In this document: positions 44,584 through 54,037 of the stretch, piece by piece
How the letters are laid out: every line of letters starts with the position of its first letter
Position numbering within the stretch: the stretch's first letter is position 1
Origin: Caryophanales bacterium
Lineage (GTDB): Bacteria; Bacillota_I; Bacilli_A; Izemoplasmatales; UBA1188
Assembly: GCA_020633845.1 (NCBI GenBank)
Contig: JACKCW010000001.1
Coordinates: 186,001 to 250,000 of the forward strand
DNA length: 64,000 nt
Direction: 5' to 3'
Translations under genes and position numbers: made by a program
Notes under the pieces: generated by a model
Database searches by the model: none
What the model saw: only the letters and a program-made list of their open reading frames with translations
Told to the model about the DNA's origin: nothing

Positions 44584-46251
44584 ATGAAAAAAACAATAGT
44601 ACTTTTTCTTTTGGCTTTATTCATTTTTCCTTTTTTATCTTTTAAGACGACAAGCGCTGAATCAATTAATGATTTATCTTGTGCTAAAGGAGTAAATCTT
44701 TTAGATCCAACTAATCTTCTTTATACTGCGTCTTCGTCCGGGTCGGCAACAATTCATAATATTTATCTAAATCGGCCGGGAAGCGACATTATTTTTGAAG
44801 TGAAAGCCGATTCTACTTATATGACCGATAACCTAGCCGGACGCTGTATATTTTATGATGTTGACTTTAACGAAATATCCAGGTCATCCTTTACTCCTTT
44901 TACCGCTCTAACGGAGAGTTTTGAAGGAGTGAATTATTATTACTTTGTTTTTGAATCGCCTAGTTCAGCCTTTTCCTTTTCTTTTGGTTTCGGCGGTTTT
45001 AGTCAGTCATATATTGATGATGGTTATCCGGATGTAATGTTGGCCTATTCTTCAGAACTACTCCCGTTAGAAGATTTTGTCGCATCAGATGGCATCTTTA
45101 ACTTGTCAGATGAGACACCAACCAGAATATCGACAAGCTATTCTCTTCCTCTTGATGAAGCTGATTTAAGAGAGTTGGTTAGTGCCTCTGACGGGTATGA
45201 TGGTTCCTTAAATTCGGCAATTGTGATGGATGCCTCAAACTATCTAAATAATTCTTCCACTATTGGTTCTTATGAGGTGACTTTAAGTGTTACTGACAGC
45301 TCGGGAAATGTCGTCAGCGGGCATTTTTATGTCGATGTATATGATAATGATGCACCGATAATAGAAGGCTCTGAGACGCTTTCTTTTCCAGTCAACACTG
45401 TTTTAACTGATGAAGATATAATATCTCACTATACCGCCTCTGATGCTTATGACGGTGACCTATCGAGCTCAATTATTATCACAACTGCTTATCAAAATAT
45501 GTCATCCATCATTTCTTCGGAAAGCCTAACTTTAAAAGTGTCTGATTCATCTGATAATTATATCGAGAAGACAATAACCTTATCTTTTTATGATAATGTT
45601 GCTCCGGTATTTGATGCGATAGAAAGTCTATCTTTTTCTTATCAGGTAGAAAAGACGGTTTCTGAGATTATGAGCGAATATATAAAGGCAACCGACAATA
45701 TTGATAGTTCGCCGGTTATAACTATCACAAGTGACACTTACACCGGAAACGAAAGAAAAATCGGCTCATATACCATCACTTTTGAAGCGAAAGACGATTC
45801 TCTTAATTCGTCTTCTTTTACGATTAATATCAATATATACGACGATATCAAGCCCGTCATCTATTTAGATAAAAACTTGGTTGAAACTCTATCCAGTATC
45901 GAACTTTCAAGTGAAGACTTCACCGATATTCTTTATCAATCAGAAGAACTTAAAAAGGGAGTAAGTTATGATATAGAAGTTTTAAGTGATACTTATTCAT
46001 CTCATAAAAACGAAAAAGGAACCTATACTTATAAAGTAAAATATACCTCAAAAGAAGGAGATGTGTTAATTAAATCCTTTGTGGTAAAAGTTACGGATGC
46101 ATCTTATAAAGTAAACGCCGAGGCCAAGAAGGAAATATCGCTTTCTCCTCTTGAAATCAGCCTTATTTCTGTTTCCTCCGCTCTCTTTATATCTTTATCT
46201 ACCATCTCCTTTTTGTGGCTCAAAAAGAGGAGAAAGATAAGCGATATTTAG
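44584..46251 (+). CDS. Membrane-anchored surface protein with Ig-like (DUF5011-type) repeats
   Basis: The 555 residues have a signal peptide (~1-26), an N-terminal lectin-like or beta-sandwich domain, three DUF5011/HYR-like Ig repeats (each with a YDNDAP, YDNVAP or YDDIKP junction followed by an FxAxDSxxN-like end), and a C-terminal membrane helix (LISVSSALFISLSTISFLWL) with the basic tail KKRRKISDI. It is therefore exported and anchored at its C-terminus. GAGGTGAC precedes the ATG. Ligand unknown. Confidence 0.85.
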   Translation: MKKTIVLFLLALFIFPFLSFKTTSAESINDLSCAKGVNLLDPTNLLYTASSSGSATIHNIYLNRPGSDIIFEVKADSTYMTDNLAGRCIFYDVDFNEISRSSFTPFTALTESFEGVNYYYFVFESPSSAFSFSFGFGGFSQSYIDDGYPDVMLAYSSELLPLEDFVASDGIFNLSDETPTRISTSYSLPLDEADLRELVSASDGYDGSLNSAIVMDASNYLNNSSTIGSYEVTLSVTDSSGNVVSGHFYVDVYDNDAPIIEGSETLSFPVNTVLTDEDIISHYTASDAYDGDLSSSIIITTAYQNMSSIISSESLTLKVSDSSDNYIEKTITLSFYDNVAPVFDAIESLSFSYQVEKTVSEIMSEYIKATDNIDSSPVITITSDTYTGNERKIGSYTITFEAKDDSLNSSSFTININIYDDIKPVIYLDKNLVETLSSIELSSEDFTDILYQSEELKKGVSYDIEVLSDTYSSHKNEKGTYTYKVKYTSKEGDVLIKSFVVKVTDASYKVNAEAKKEISLSPLEISLISVSSALFISLSTISFLWLKKRRKISDI

Positions 46252-46266
46252 CCTTCTTTTAAGTTA

Positions 46267-46295
46267 TTGCATTAGATATTTCATTATGTTATAAT
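46267..46295 (+). promoter_or_regulatory. Promoter of the EF-G-like gene
   Basis: TTGCAT (46267-46272) and TATAAT (46290-46295) are separated by exactly 17 bases, 40 bases before the start codon. Confidence 0.72.
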
Positions 46296-46334
46296 TCCAA
46301 GTGGTAAATATTTTTTTAAATAAAAGGGGCATAT

Positions 46335-48380
46335 ATGGAATATTATAAGGAACACATCAAAACCATCGCGCTTATTGGAGCCATGGGTACGGGAAAAACC
46401 TCCCTCGCAGAATCGATAGCTTATGTATCCGGAATAATACAAAAGAAGGGTGAAATCGAAAAAGGAAGTACTATTTCTGATTTCACGGCCGAAGAAGTTA
46501 ACCATCATTACAGCATAAACTCTTCTCTAATTCCGGTATTTTATAAGAACGACAAAATCAATTTTATCGACCTTCCGGGATCAAATGAATTTGTGACCGA
46601 CCTATATAATACACTTCCGATTTTATCGGGCGCCATTTTAGTTATTGATTCAACAAGAGGAATCGATGCACAAACCAAGAGTTACTATAGAATGCTTAAG
46701 GAGCATAAGATTCCGACAATTATTCTTCTGAGTAAAATCGATAAGGAAAATGTCGACTTTGATAAGCTTCTGGAAGATTTAAAAGAAAAGCTGGGCGCTT
46801 CCGTCGTTCCTTTCATGTATCCGGAAGGCGGCAAAAATAACTTTAACGGTTTTGCCTATGTTTTAAATAAAAAAGGATACAAAGTTGAAGGAGACAAAAC
46901 CGCTGAAGGCGAAGTTGACGCCGATGTTAAAGAAAAGGTTTCAACTCTTTATGACAAAATTGTAGAAGAGGCGGCCGCTCAGGACGAAGGTTTGATGGAG
47001 AAATTCTTCGAAGGAGAAGAACTGTCAGTTGAAGAGATAGCTTCCGGTCTTAAAGCCGGATTACTCTCGGAATCACTAGTACCGGTTATTGTCGCTAACT
47101 CTCTTTTAAATACGGGGGTAAAAGAACTCCTAGATATTGTTGTGTCATTATTCCCTTCCATGAGCGACACCAAGCCGATGGAATCCAATACTGAAGGTCT
47201 TGAATATGATGAAAAGAAACCTTTCGCTGGTTATGTATTCAAAACCATCGTTGATCCGTTTATCGGGACTATTTCTTTTGTTATCATTGTGAATGGATCA
47301 CTCAAAGTCGGTCAAGAAATGATCGTTCTCGGTAAAACCGAAAAAGTTAACCAATCGTTTATTCTTACCGGTAAGAACCAAAACAGTTATGATATAGCCT
47401 ACGCCGGCGATATCGTATGTATCGCTAAACTTCAAAGTTTAGCTACCGGTCTTACATTAACCGATAAACAATCGTCAGTCGAAATCAAAAAGGTCGCTAT
47501 GCCGACTCCAACCATCTTTAAAGCCATTATTCCGAAGAATAAGCAGGATGAAGATAAATTATCCGGCGCTCTTCAACGTTTAGCCTTAGAAGATTTAAGT
47601 TTTGAAATCGTCAGAAATAAAGAAACTAAACAGCAGTTAATTGGCGGCCAGGGTTCGGTCCATGTTGATACTCTTCTCGAAAAAATGAAGAATATGTTTA
47701 AGGTTGAAGTTACCACCGAGAAACAGAAGATAGTATATAGAGAAGCCATTAGATCAACCGCCGAAGCTGAAGGAAGATATGTAAAACAATCAGGCGGTGC
47801 CGGATATTATGGTATCGTTGTGATGAGATTTGAACCATGCACGGAAGATTCATATTTCAGTGAAGAAATCTTTGGCGGATCAGTTCCTAAAAACTACTTC
47901 CCACCAATTGAAAAAGGTTTCTTTGAAGCTCTTGAAAATGGACCTTTAGCTGGTTTCCCGGTAATAAACGTTCATGCGGTTTTAACTGATGGTAAATACC
48001 ATCCGGTAGACTCTAATGAACTTGCGTTTAAGAATGCCGCCAAAGTAGCTTTTAAGAACGCTTGCGAAAAGATTAAGAAGATTATTCTTGAACCGATTAT
48101 GCACGTTAACATCAAGATCTCTGATGAGTACTTAGGCGATATCTTAGGCGATATCAACAAGAGACGCGGAAGAGTTCTTGGAATGAATAAAGTCGGAGAC
48201 TATCAAATAGTTGAATGTGAAGTACCGGAAGCTGAAATTATCAGTTATAATATCGACCTTAAAGCTATGACTCAGGGCGACGGCACTTTCACCAGAGAAT
48301 TCATTAGATACGAAGAAGTTCCGCAAAACGTAGCGGATAAAGTAATTGAAGCCGCCAAATTAGAACAGTCCCAAGAATAA
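46335..48380 (+). CDS. Elongation factor G-like GTPase (EF-G paralogue)
   Basis: The 681 residues have the five-domain EF-G layout: G domain with P-loop GAMGTGKTS, switch II FIDLPGSNEF and G4 LSKID, then domains II-V (domain IV YVKQSGGAGYYGIVVMRF, domain V IMHVNIKISDEYLGDI). Canonical EF-G has DTPGH in switch II; the His is Ser here, and the ERGITI switch I segment is replaced (HHYSINSS). It therefore belongs to the EF-G-like/EF-G2 paralogues, not the main translocase. Role unknown. AGGGG precedes the ATG; a terminator follows. Confidence 0.87.
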   Translation: MEYYKEHIKTIALIGAMGTGKTSLAESIAYVSGIIQKKGEIEKGSTISDFTAEEVNHHYSINSSLIPVFYKNDKINFIDLPGSNEFVTDLYNTLPILSGAILVIDSTRGIDAQTKSYYRMLKEHKIPTIILLSKIDKENVDFDKLLEDLKEKLGASVVPFMYPEGGKNNFNGFAYVLNKKGYKVEGDKTAEGEVDADVKEKVSTLYDKIVEEAAAQDEGLMEKFFEGEELSVEEIASGLKAGLLSESLVPVIVANSLLNTGVKELLDIVVSLFPSMSDTKPMESNTEGLEYDEKKPFAGYVFKTIVDPFIGTISFVIIVNGSLKVGQEMIVLGKTEKVNQSFILTGKNQNSYDIAYAGDIVCIAKLQSLATGLTLTDKQSSVEIKKVAMPTPTIFKAIIPKNKQDEDKLSGALQRLALEDLSFEIVRNKETKQQLIGGQGSVHVDTLLEKMKNMFKVEVTTEKQKIVYREAIRSTAEAEGRYVKQSGGAGYYGIVVMRFEPCTEDSYFSEEIFGGSVPKNYFPPIEKGFFEALENGPLAGFPVINVHAVLTDGKYHPVDSNELAFKNAAKVAFKNACEKIKKIILEPIMHVNIKISDEYLGDILGDINKRRGRVLGMNKVGDYQIVECEVPEAEIISYNIDLKAMTQGDGTFTREFIRYEEVPQNVADKVIEAAKLEQSQE

Positions 48381-48388
48381 AACAATTA

Positions 48389-48416
48389 TTAAAGGGTGCT
48401 TAATGCACCCTTTTAT
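48389..48416 (+). terminator. Terminator after the EF-G-like gene
   Basis: AAAGGGTGC (48391-48399) and GCACCCTTT (48405-48413) around TTAAT, followed by T-rich sequence. Confidence 0.85.
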
Positions 48417-48433
48417 TCCGCTTTAAATTCGTC

Positions 48434-48462
48434 TTGCCTAAAACTTCATTTAGTGATATGAT
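48434..48462 (+). promoter_or_regulatory. Probable promoter of the tRNA pair
   Basis: TTGCCT (48434-48439) and TATGAT (48457-48462), 17-base spacer, 17 bases before tRNA-His. Confidence 0.6.
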
Positions 48463-48479
48463 TATTATGCGATTCATAT

Positions 48480-48559
48480 GGCGGCTGTGGCGAAGTTTGG
48501 TTAACGCACCGGATTGTGGCTCCGGCATTTCGTGGGTTCGAGTCTCACCAGTCGCCCCA
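48480..48559 (+). tRNA. tRNA-His (GTG)
   Basis: Cloverleaf with acceptor GCGGCTG/CAGTCGC, anticodon stem CCGGA/TCCGG and anticodon GTG at 48516-48518, and T-loop GTTCGAGTC. The extra G at 48480 opposite discriminator C is the tRNA-His identity element. CCA is encoded. Confidence 0.96.
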
Positions 48560-48616
48560 CGAATTATTTAAATAAATATCCTCCTAGCATACTAGAATGC
48601 TAGAGAATCAAAACAC

Positions 48617-48701
48617 GGGGCCGTGGCGGAACTGGTAGACGCGCTATCTTGAGGGGGTAGTACCAACAGGCGTGTGAGTTCGAATCTCATCGGCCCCACC
48701 A
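48617..48701 (+). tRNA. tRNA-Leu (GAG)
   Basis: An 85-nt class II tRNA with acceptor GGGGCCG/CGGCCCC, anticodon stem CTATC/GGTAG, anticodon GAG at 48651-48653, a long variable arm and T-loop GTTCGAATC. Discriminator A and encoded CCA fit Leu. Confidence 0.96.
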
Positions 48702-48712
48702 AAACTATATTT

Positions 48713-48737
48713 AAAACTCCTATAATGGGAGTTTTTT
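48713..48737 (+). terminator. Terminator after the tRNA pair
   Basis: AAAACTCC (48713-48720) and GGAGTTTT (48728-48735) with a 7-base loop and T-run. Confidence 0.82.
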
Positions 48738-48740
48738 ATT

Positions 48741-48893
48741 TTCGACAATATTATTAATACAGTATAATAGATTAATCAAAAATAATATAGATTTAAAAAT
48801 AGTATTGTGAGAATAAACAAAGAATATCAAGCATCAATGTTTAAAGCGATGAATTAACGAAAAGAACGGTTCATTTTGTGAACCCTTTTCTTT
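48741..48893 (+). ncRNA. Possible short transcript (sRNA or leader) between tRNA-Leu and the hydrolase gene
   Basis: TTCGAC (48741-48746) and TATAAT (48763-48768, 16-base spacer) form a promoter-like pair. A hairpin with GGTTCA/TGAACC followed by a T-rich run lies at about 48859-48893. A transcript of about 120 bases would result. A 16-residue frame with GTG start (48807-48857) lies in it but lacks a clear ribosome site. A second promoter-like TTGACA at 48896-48901 would then serve the next gene. Confidence 0.35.
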
Positions 48894-48948
48894 TGTTGAC
48901 AAAGCTCTATATCTGTTAAAGAATTAAAACGTTAAAGGCGGTATATCT

Positions 48949-50052
48949 ATGAAAACCAAAAGCATGAAAATTCTTATTATAACCATCTCTTCCGTTTTAG
49001 CTCTGGCGATTGCTTTAATAGGCATAACTGTGACGGTTAAAAACCAAAAGTTAGATGATTTAGCCGCTATGAGTTCTGCCGATTTAATTGAATATATTAA
49101 AGAATCATATAGCGATGCGACAATTTCTATCGCTGTAACTAAAAACGGTGAAACAGAATACTATGTTTACGGTAAAGACAATGAAACGATTGATAGAACC
49201 GACTCTGAATACGAAATCGGTTCTATCAGCAAGACTTTTCTTGCGCTTTTAGTTTCTAAAGCGATAAAGGAAGGAAAACTTAACTTATCGGACTCTATCA
49301 GTGAATATTTAGATTTAGATACTGATAAATATTATCCAACTATTGAAAGGCTTTTAACCCATACTTCGGGTTATAAAGCCTATTACTTTGATTCACAAAT
49401 GATTAAAAACTTCTTTTCGAAAGAAGATAACGATTTTTACGGAATATCAAAAGAAAAGATTTTAGCGAAAGTAAAAAGCGTTAATCTTAAAGACAAAGAC
49501 TATGGTTTTGTCTATTCTAACTTTGGGATATCTGTTTTAGGTTTGGTTCTCGAATCTATATATGATAAAGACTATACAACTTTGGTTAACGATTATATTA
49601 AAAATGATTTAGGTCTTCAAAATACTATCTGTGCTTCATCAACGGGAAACATGGATAATTATTGGTCATGGGATATGGGTGACGGCTATATACCGGCCGG
49701 AGCTATTATTTCTAATATTAGCGATATGGCCGGATATTTAAATCTATATTTAACCAGCAGTGAAGATTATGTGGAAAACACCTACTCGATTCTTAAAACT
49801 GTGACACTAGAAAACTCTACCTATAATAAACTTGGAATAAAAGTTGATTCAGTAGGGATGACTTGGATGATAGATTCAATAGATGGTATCGTTTGGCACA
49901 ATGGTGGTACAACATCTTTTAACAGCTACCTCGCTTTTAATAAAGAAGAAAATGCTGGGGTAGTGGCCTTATCTAATTTATCTCCTAAAGAATCATCGGT
50001 TTCTATGACTATTCTTGGAATCAAAATAATGAAGGAGCTTTTAAATGACTGA
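48949..50052 (+). CDS. Membrane-anchored serine hydrolase, beta-lactamase class C / PBP4* family
   Basis: The 367 residues begin with a signal anchor helix (~6-30), followed by a beta-lactamase-type fold: SISK (SxxK, Ser ~92), YSNFG (YxN, ~189) and HNGGTTSF (HxG, ~317). These are the three active-site motifs. Such proteins act as esterases, D-amino-acid peptidases or carboxypeptidases outside the membrane; classical antibiotic resistance is not implied. AAAGGCGG precedes the start. The end overlaps the next gene by eight bases. Confidence 0.88.
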   Translation: MKTKSMKILIITISSVLALAIALIGITVTVKNQKLDDLAAMSSADLIEYIKESYSDATISIAVTKNGETEYYVYGKDNETIDRTDSEYEIGSISKTFLALLVSKAIKEGKLNLSDSISEYLDLDTDKYYPTIERLLTHTSGYKAYYFDSQMIKNFFSKEDNDFYGISKEKILAKVKSVNLKDKDYGFVYSNFGISVLGLVLESIYDKDYTTLVNDYIKNDLGLQNTICASSTGNMDNYWSWDMGDGYIPAGAIISNISDMAGYLNLYLTSSEDYVENTYSILKTVTLENSTYNKLGIKVDSVGMTWMIDSIDGIVWHNGGTTSFNSYLAFNKEENAGVVALSNLSPKESSVSMTILGIKIMKELLND

Positions 50053-51100
50053 CTTAAAAGAACTATATAAAAAAGTAAAAAAAACGATTGAAACTATTCC
50101 CCTTTCCTCTTTATATCCTGGATTTAGGCTGCACAAATTCGCACTTTATAATAGCGAAATGATTATAATTAATGATCTAATTATCCCCTATAATGAGGCC
50201 TTTATGGGAAATACATCAATCTTCTATGAGGGAGAATATATCGCGATATGGAATATAGAAATGGACCCCGTTAGCGACATAGATATTCTTTCGTCCAATC
50301 TTATTCACGAAATGTTCCATTGTTTCCAAAGCGAAGAAAAGGAAAAAAGATTTCCGGACGACTTAGAGATTCTAATGTATCCCGATTCTAACAATAACTA
50401 TAATATAAAGTTTTATGAAAACTCTCTTTTAATAAAAGCCGCAAAAGCAAAAACTATTAAAGAAAAAACCGATTTATTAACCGAATTTTACGAGGCAAGA
50501 AAGTACCGGGAATCAATAATAAAAGAAGCTATCAAAAACGAAACTAAAACTGAAACTGTTGAAGGGCTTGCAGAATATATAGGTACCATTTCTTTAAAAT
50601 TTCTATCAACTAAAAAATATGAAGAAAGAATTGAAAATTATCTTTCTAAGCTTTCTGATACAAAGCTCATTTTTGATATAAGAAGAATCTCTTATTTCGT
50701 GGGAGTAATTTATTTAATTCTTTTGTCTGAATTAAATATTGATTTTGTATCATACAAGTTGAGCGAGAAAGAAACCATATACGATTTAGCAAAAGGCAAC
50801 GTTGCCTTAATTCCTTTTCAAAGCAAAAACGAAAATCTTTTAAACGAATATAACCTAATGATTAACGAAAGACAAAAGAAGATAAACGAGATGAAAAAAG
50901 AGAAAAAGACTATATTAAAATCTCCTCTTTCTATCTATGGCTATGATCCGATGAATATGTATAGAGTGGAAGATGAAATATTCTGTTCACATTTTATTTT
51001 TCTCTCCGACGGAGAACTAAACTCCTTTATAAAGGGGCCGATTCTTCTAAGCATGGTAAAGGGCTCTAAAAATATGGTTGAAAGTTATTATACTATTTAA
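50045..51100 (+). CDS. HExxH-containing putative metallopeptidase
   Basis: The 351-residue protein has no signal peptide. It carries NLIHEMFHCFQ near residue 90, an HExxH zinc motif, and ETVEGLAEYIG near residue 172, which could supply the third (Glu) ligand as in gluzincins. A hydrophobic helix (YFVGVIYLILL) around residue 225 may be part of the fold. I do not recognise the family. It is coupled to the serine hydrolase (eight-base overlap), implying a joint role. Confidence 0.72.
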   Translation: MTDLKELYKKVKKTIETIPLSSLYPGFRLHKFALYNSEMIIINDLIIPYNEAFMGNTSIFYEGEYIAIWNIEMDPVSDIDILSSNLIHEMFHCFQSEEKEKRFPDDLEILMYPDSNNNYNIKFYENSLLIKAAKAKTIKEKTDLLTEFYEARKYRESIIKEAIKNETKTETVEGLAEYIGTISLKFLSTKKYEERIENYLSKLSDTKLIFDIRRISYFVGVIYLILLSELNIDFVSYKLSEKETIYDLAKGNVALIPFQSKNENLLNEYNLMINERQKKINEMKKEKKTILKSPLSIYGYDPMNMYRVEDEIFCSHFIFLSDGELNSFIKGPILLSMVKGSKNMVESYYTI

Positions 51101-51255
51101 TCGCTAAATACCTATAGAAAATGGTTTTTCTATCTTTGTGAATTCTTTAAAACCATTATAAATAAAAACTTTTTGTTGTCTATGACAATTTTTTTACATT
51201 TATCCGCTACAATCTAATGAGAAGGACATATTGTCTTTCTATTAAGGAGAAAAGA

Positions 51256-51627
51256 ATGAGAATTGCACTTATCGCGCATGATAAGAAAAAAGAAGACATG
51301 ATTAAACTTTGTATGCAATATAAAGACGTCCTGGCTAAGCACGACCTCTATGCTACCGGAACCACAGGAGCTATGGTAAGCGAAGCGACCGGACTTAAGA
51401 TTACCAGAGTTAAACCGGGACCTTTAGGCGGCGACCAACAGATGGGATCAATGGTGGCGGAAGCCAAACTTGATCTTGTCATCTTTTTAAGAGATCCTTT
51501 AACGGCTCAGCCTCATGAACCGGACGTATCCGCTCTTTTAAGATTAAGCGACGTGATGGATATTCCTCTTGCAACTAATCTATCGAGCGCCACAATTATG
51601 CTAAACTATTTAACGGATATCAGTTAA
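51256..51627 (+). CDS. mgsA: Methylglyoxal synthase
   Basis: Converts dihydroxyacetone phosphate to methylglyoxal and inorganic phosphate; known family members are inhibited by phosphate. The 123 residues have [43 protein letters not shown] with the catalytic Asp region, and [18 protein letters not shown] 51256 has AAGGAGA upstream. It is 11 bases before phoP, so probably in one transcript with the phosphate two-component system. Confidence 0.95.
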   Translation: MRIALIAHDKKKEDMIKLCMQYKDVLAKHDLYATGTTGAMVSEATGLKITRVKPGPLGGDQQMGSMVAEAKLDLVIFLRDPLTAQPHEPDVSALLRLSDVMDIPLATNLSSATIMLNYLTDIS

Positions 51628-51638
51628 AGGACTCTATT

Positions 51639-52289
51639 ATGGATAAATTTGTCTATCTACTTGAAGACGACGAGGGAATATCCGATGTTATTGAATGTTC
51701 TCTTGAAGTAGCCAAAATAAAAATAAGATGTTATAAAAATATCAAAGACTTTAAAGGAGCCGTGGAAAAAGAAGCCCCTTCGGTGGTGCTTTTAGATATT
51801 ATGCTCCCCGACGGCAATGGTCTTGATGTTTTATCATATATGAAAATAAACCACCCGAAAACCCAGTGTATTATGCTTTCGGCTTTATCTCAGGAAATCG
51901 ATAAAGTGAAAGGGCTTAATATGGGAGCGGACGATTATATTGCGAAACCATTTGGAACGATGGAACTTATCGCAAGAGTAAATGCGGCCCTTAGAAGAAG
52001 TTCTAAATTCACTTACGATATATCGGGCCTGATGATAAACAAAGAAACCCACGAGGTTTCCTTAAACGGAGAACCTCTCGGTTTAAATAATAAAGAATTT
52101 AATCTTCTTCTTTACTTTGTGGAAAACCCGAATATCGTTCTTTCAAGAGACAGATTATTAGAGGCTGTCTGGGGTTATGATATCGGTGAAACGAGAACGA
52201 TAGACAATCATATACTAAGGCTTAGAAAACTCGGAATTACCCAAATAGAAACCGTATTTGGCGTCGGGTATAAATTTACAGTCAAATAA
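51639..52289 (+). CDS. phoP: Phosphate-regulon response regulator, PhoP/PhoB type
   Basis: OmpR-family regulator of 216 residues. The receiver has the acidic pair EDD near residue 9, phospho-acceptor Asp53 in LLDIMLPDG and the conserved Lys in YIAKPFG; the C-terminal winged helix contains LLEAVWGYDIGETRTIDNHI. The target is called from the adjacent phoR-like kinase, the pst genes and a Pho box. The kinase starts nine bases downstream. Confidence 0.86.
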   Translation: MDKFVYLLEDDEGISDVIECSLEVAKIKIRCYKNIKDFKGAVEKEAPSVVLLDIMLPDGNGLDVLSYMKINHPKTQCIMLSALSQEIDKVKGLNMGADDYIAKPFGTMELIARVNAALRRSSKFTYDISGLMINKETHEVSLNGEPLGLNNKEFNLLLYFVENPNIVLSRDRLLEAVWGYDIGETRTIDNHILRLRKLGITQIETVFGVGYKFTVK

Positions 52290-52298
52290 AGGCGTATA

Positions 52299-53936
52299 AT
52301 GAAATTAAAAGTATTTCTTTATTCCATTCTTACAGTATTTATCTTTACGAGTTTACTCGCTTTTTTCTATTCGGATTTTAGTTATAAAAAGCTAAGGGAA
52401 GAAAAAGAAGCTTCTCTTATAGTCTACATGAATGATTTTAATCTGGATAAATACACACTAGATTATAACGGCGCCGTCCTTTTTTCTTCTCACCTTGATG
52501 GCGCCGAAGTTTATTTCCTTTATTTAGATGGCACCTTAATTGCGAGTAGCGAAGAAGAAAACCCGGAGATTATAGTCATAGGCGGAAAAGATGTAGTTGA
52601 CGCAATGGCCAAAGGAGAAGGATATAACACAGTAAAAAGCGATAATATAAAAGAAAACACTCTTTATTATTGCGTTCAAGAAAGATCTTTAGAATCATCT
52701 ATTACTTATCTTGTAAGAATAGGAGTTCCTGTAACATCTATCTCTGGCTTCTTTATAGAATCACTTCCTCTTACCTTAGCATTTTTATTTATCGGTTTTA
52801 TAATCTGCGGAATCTTATCTTCTCTTTTGGTGAATTCAGTTTTAAAACCGGTAAAAGAAGCAATAGAAGAAGATAAAGAAACAAAAAATAAATACCAAGA
52901 ACTAAAACCAATTCTTGATACAATACAAAAAAATAAAGCTGCCATCGAAAATGAAATAGAGGGGATAAAATCCGATAAAAGACTTGAGAGCATTGTCCTC
53001 GATAATATGGAACACGGGATAATAATTCTCGACAACAATAATAGTATTATCCTGGTAAATAACGTGGCCGTTAAACTGATGGACATTGATAAAGAAGCTA
53101 ACTCCATCATGTATTTAAAAGGGGATAAAGAAATTAAAGACGCCGTTGCAAAGAACGAGAGTTCATTATTTTATCGTCGGATTGAAGGAAAAGATTACGC
53201 CATAAGAACAACGGCGAGCGAAGGCGCTAAGGTAATCCTTCTAACCGATGTGACGGAAATTAAAAGAGTGGAAAGATCCAAGAATGATTTTATTGCGAAT
53301 GTTACTCATGAAATGAATACGCCTTTAACTTCGATTAAAGGCTTTGCGGAATTAATTAACTCGGGTTCTCTTAATGAAGAAAAAGCCAAACATGCGAGCG
53401 ATGTCATAATCAAACAAGCCGATAGGCTCTCTCTTTTAATCAAAAACATTATTAACTATTCATCGATTGAAACTGATGACCTTCCTCCTTATGAAGTTAA
53501 TGTTTCAGACATTATTTTAAATATTCTGCAAAACCTCGAAGTAACGATGAAAGAGAAAAACATCACTCTTTATAAAGATATTGAAGATAACGTTAAGGTT
53601 TTATCCAGAGCGGAAATAATTCAGGAGATTGTGAACAACCTCGTAATGAACGCCATCAAATATAATAAAAACCCCGGTTCCATAACGATATCTTTAAAGA
53701 AAAAAGAAAAGATTGTTGTCTTAAAAGTTGAAGATACCGGAATCGGTATCGCCAAAGAAAACTACGATAAAATCTTTGATCGATTCTTTACGGTTGATAA
53801 ATCTCACAATGAATATACCTCCGGCTTCGGCCTCGGCCTCGCGATTGTTAAAAAAATATGCAGACAATCTTCTTGGCCGATAAAAGTTGATTCTACTTTA
53901 GACAAAGGCACATCTTTTACCATTGAAATGAAGTAA
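52299..53936 (+). CDS. phoR: Phosphate-regulon sensor histidine kinase, PhoR type
   Basis: The 545 residues have a membrane helix at ~6-25, an extracytoplasmic domain, a second helix (~160-182), a linker coiled coil, a PAS domain (~225-320), the H-box NVTHEMNTPLTSIKGF (His ~344) and an HATPase_c domain with NNLVMNAIKYN, VEDTGIGI and GFGLGLAIVKK. The H-box reads HEMNTPL rather than HELKTPL. The phosphate role is inferred from position. Confidence 0.86.
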   Translation: MKLKVFLYSILTVFIFTSLLAFFYSDFSYKKLREEKEASLIVYMNDFNLDKYTLDYNGAVLFSSHLDGAEVYFLYLDGTLIASSEEENPEIIVIGGKDVVDAMAKGEGYNTVKSDNIKENTLYYCVQERSLESSITYLVRIGVPVTSISGFFIESLPLTLAFLFIGFIICGILSSLLVNSVLKPVKEAIEEDKETKNKYQELKPILDTIQKNKAAIENEIEGIKSDKRLESIVLDNMEHGIIILDNNNSIILVNNVAVKLMDIDKEANSIMYLKGDKEIKDAVAKNESSLFYRRIEGKDYAIRTTASEGAKVILLTDVTEIKRVERSKNDFIANVTHEMNTPLTSIKGFAELINSGSLNEEKAKHASDVIIKQADRLSLLIKNIINYSSIETDDLPPYEVNVSDIILNILQNLEVTMKEKNITLYKDIEDNVKVLSRAEIIQEIVNNLVMNAIKYNKNPGSITISLKKKEKIVVLKVEDTGIGIAKENYDKIFDRFFTVDKSHNEYTSGFGLGLAIVKKICRQSSWPIKVDSTLDKGTSFTIEMK

Positions 53937-54037
53937 AAAGCCAAAATGACAAGCATGCTTTACATAGTTTTCAACTAAACTTGGTGGCGTGTAAACCACC
54001 CCTTAATGTAAGATGTTCTTGTCAAAGGAGAATAATT

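Noticed and set aside
48949..50052. Beta-lactamase resistance gene
   Set aside because: The SxxK/YxN/HxG fold is shared by many esterases and peptidases, and the sequence is not close to known AmpC enzymes; resistance is not supported.
53981..54000. GGTGG/CCACC hairpin as terminator after phoR
   Set aside because: The stem has only five pairs and no T-tract follows, so I did not list it as a terminator.
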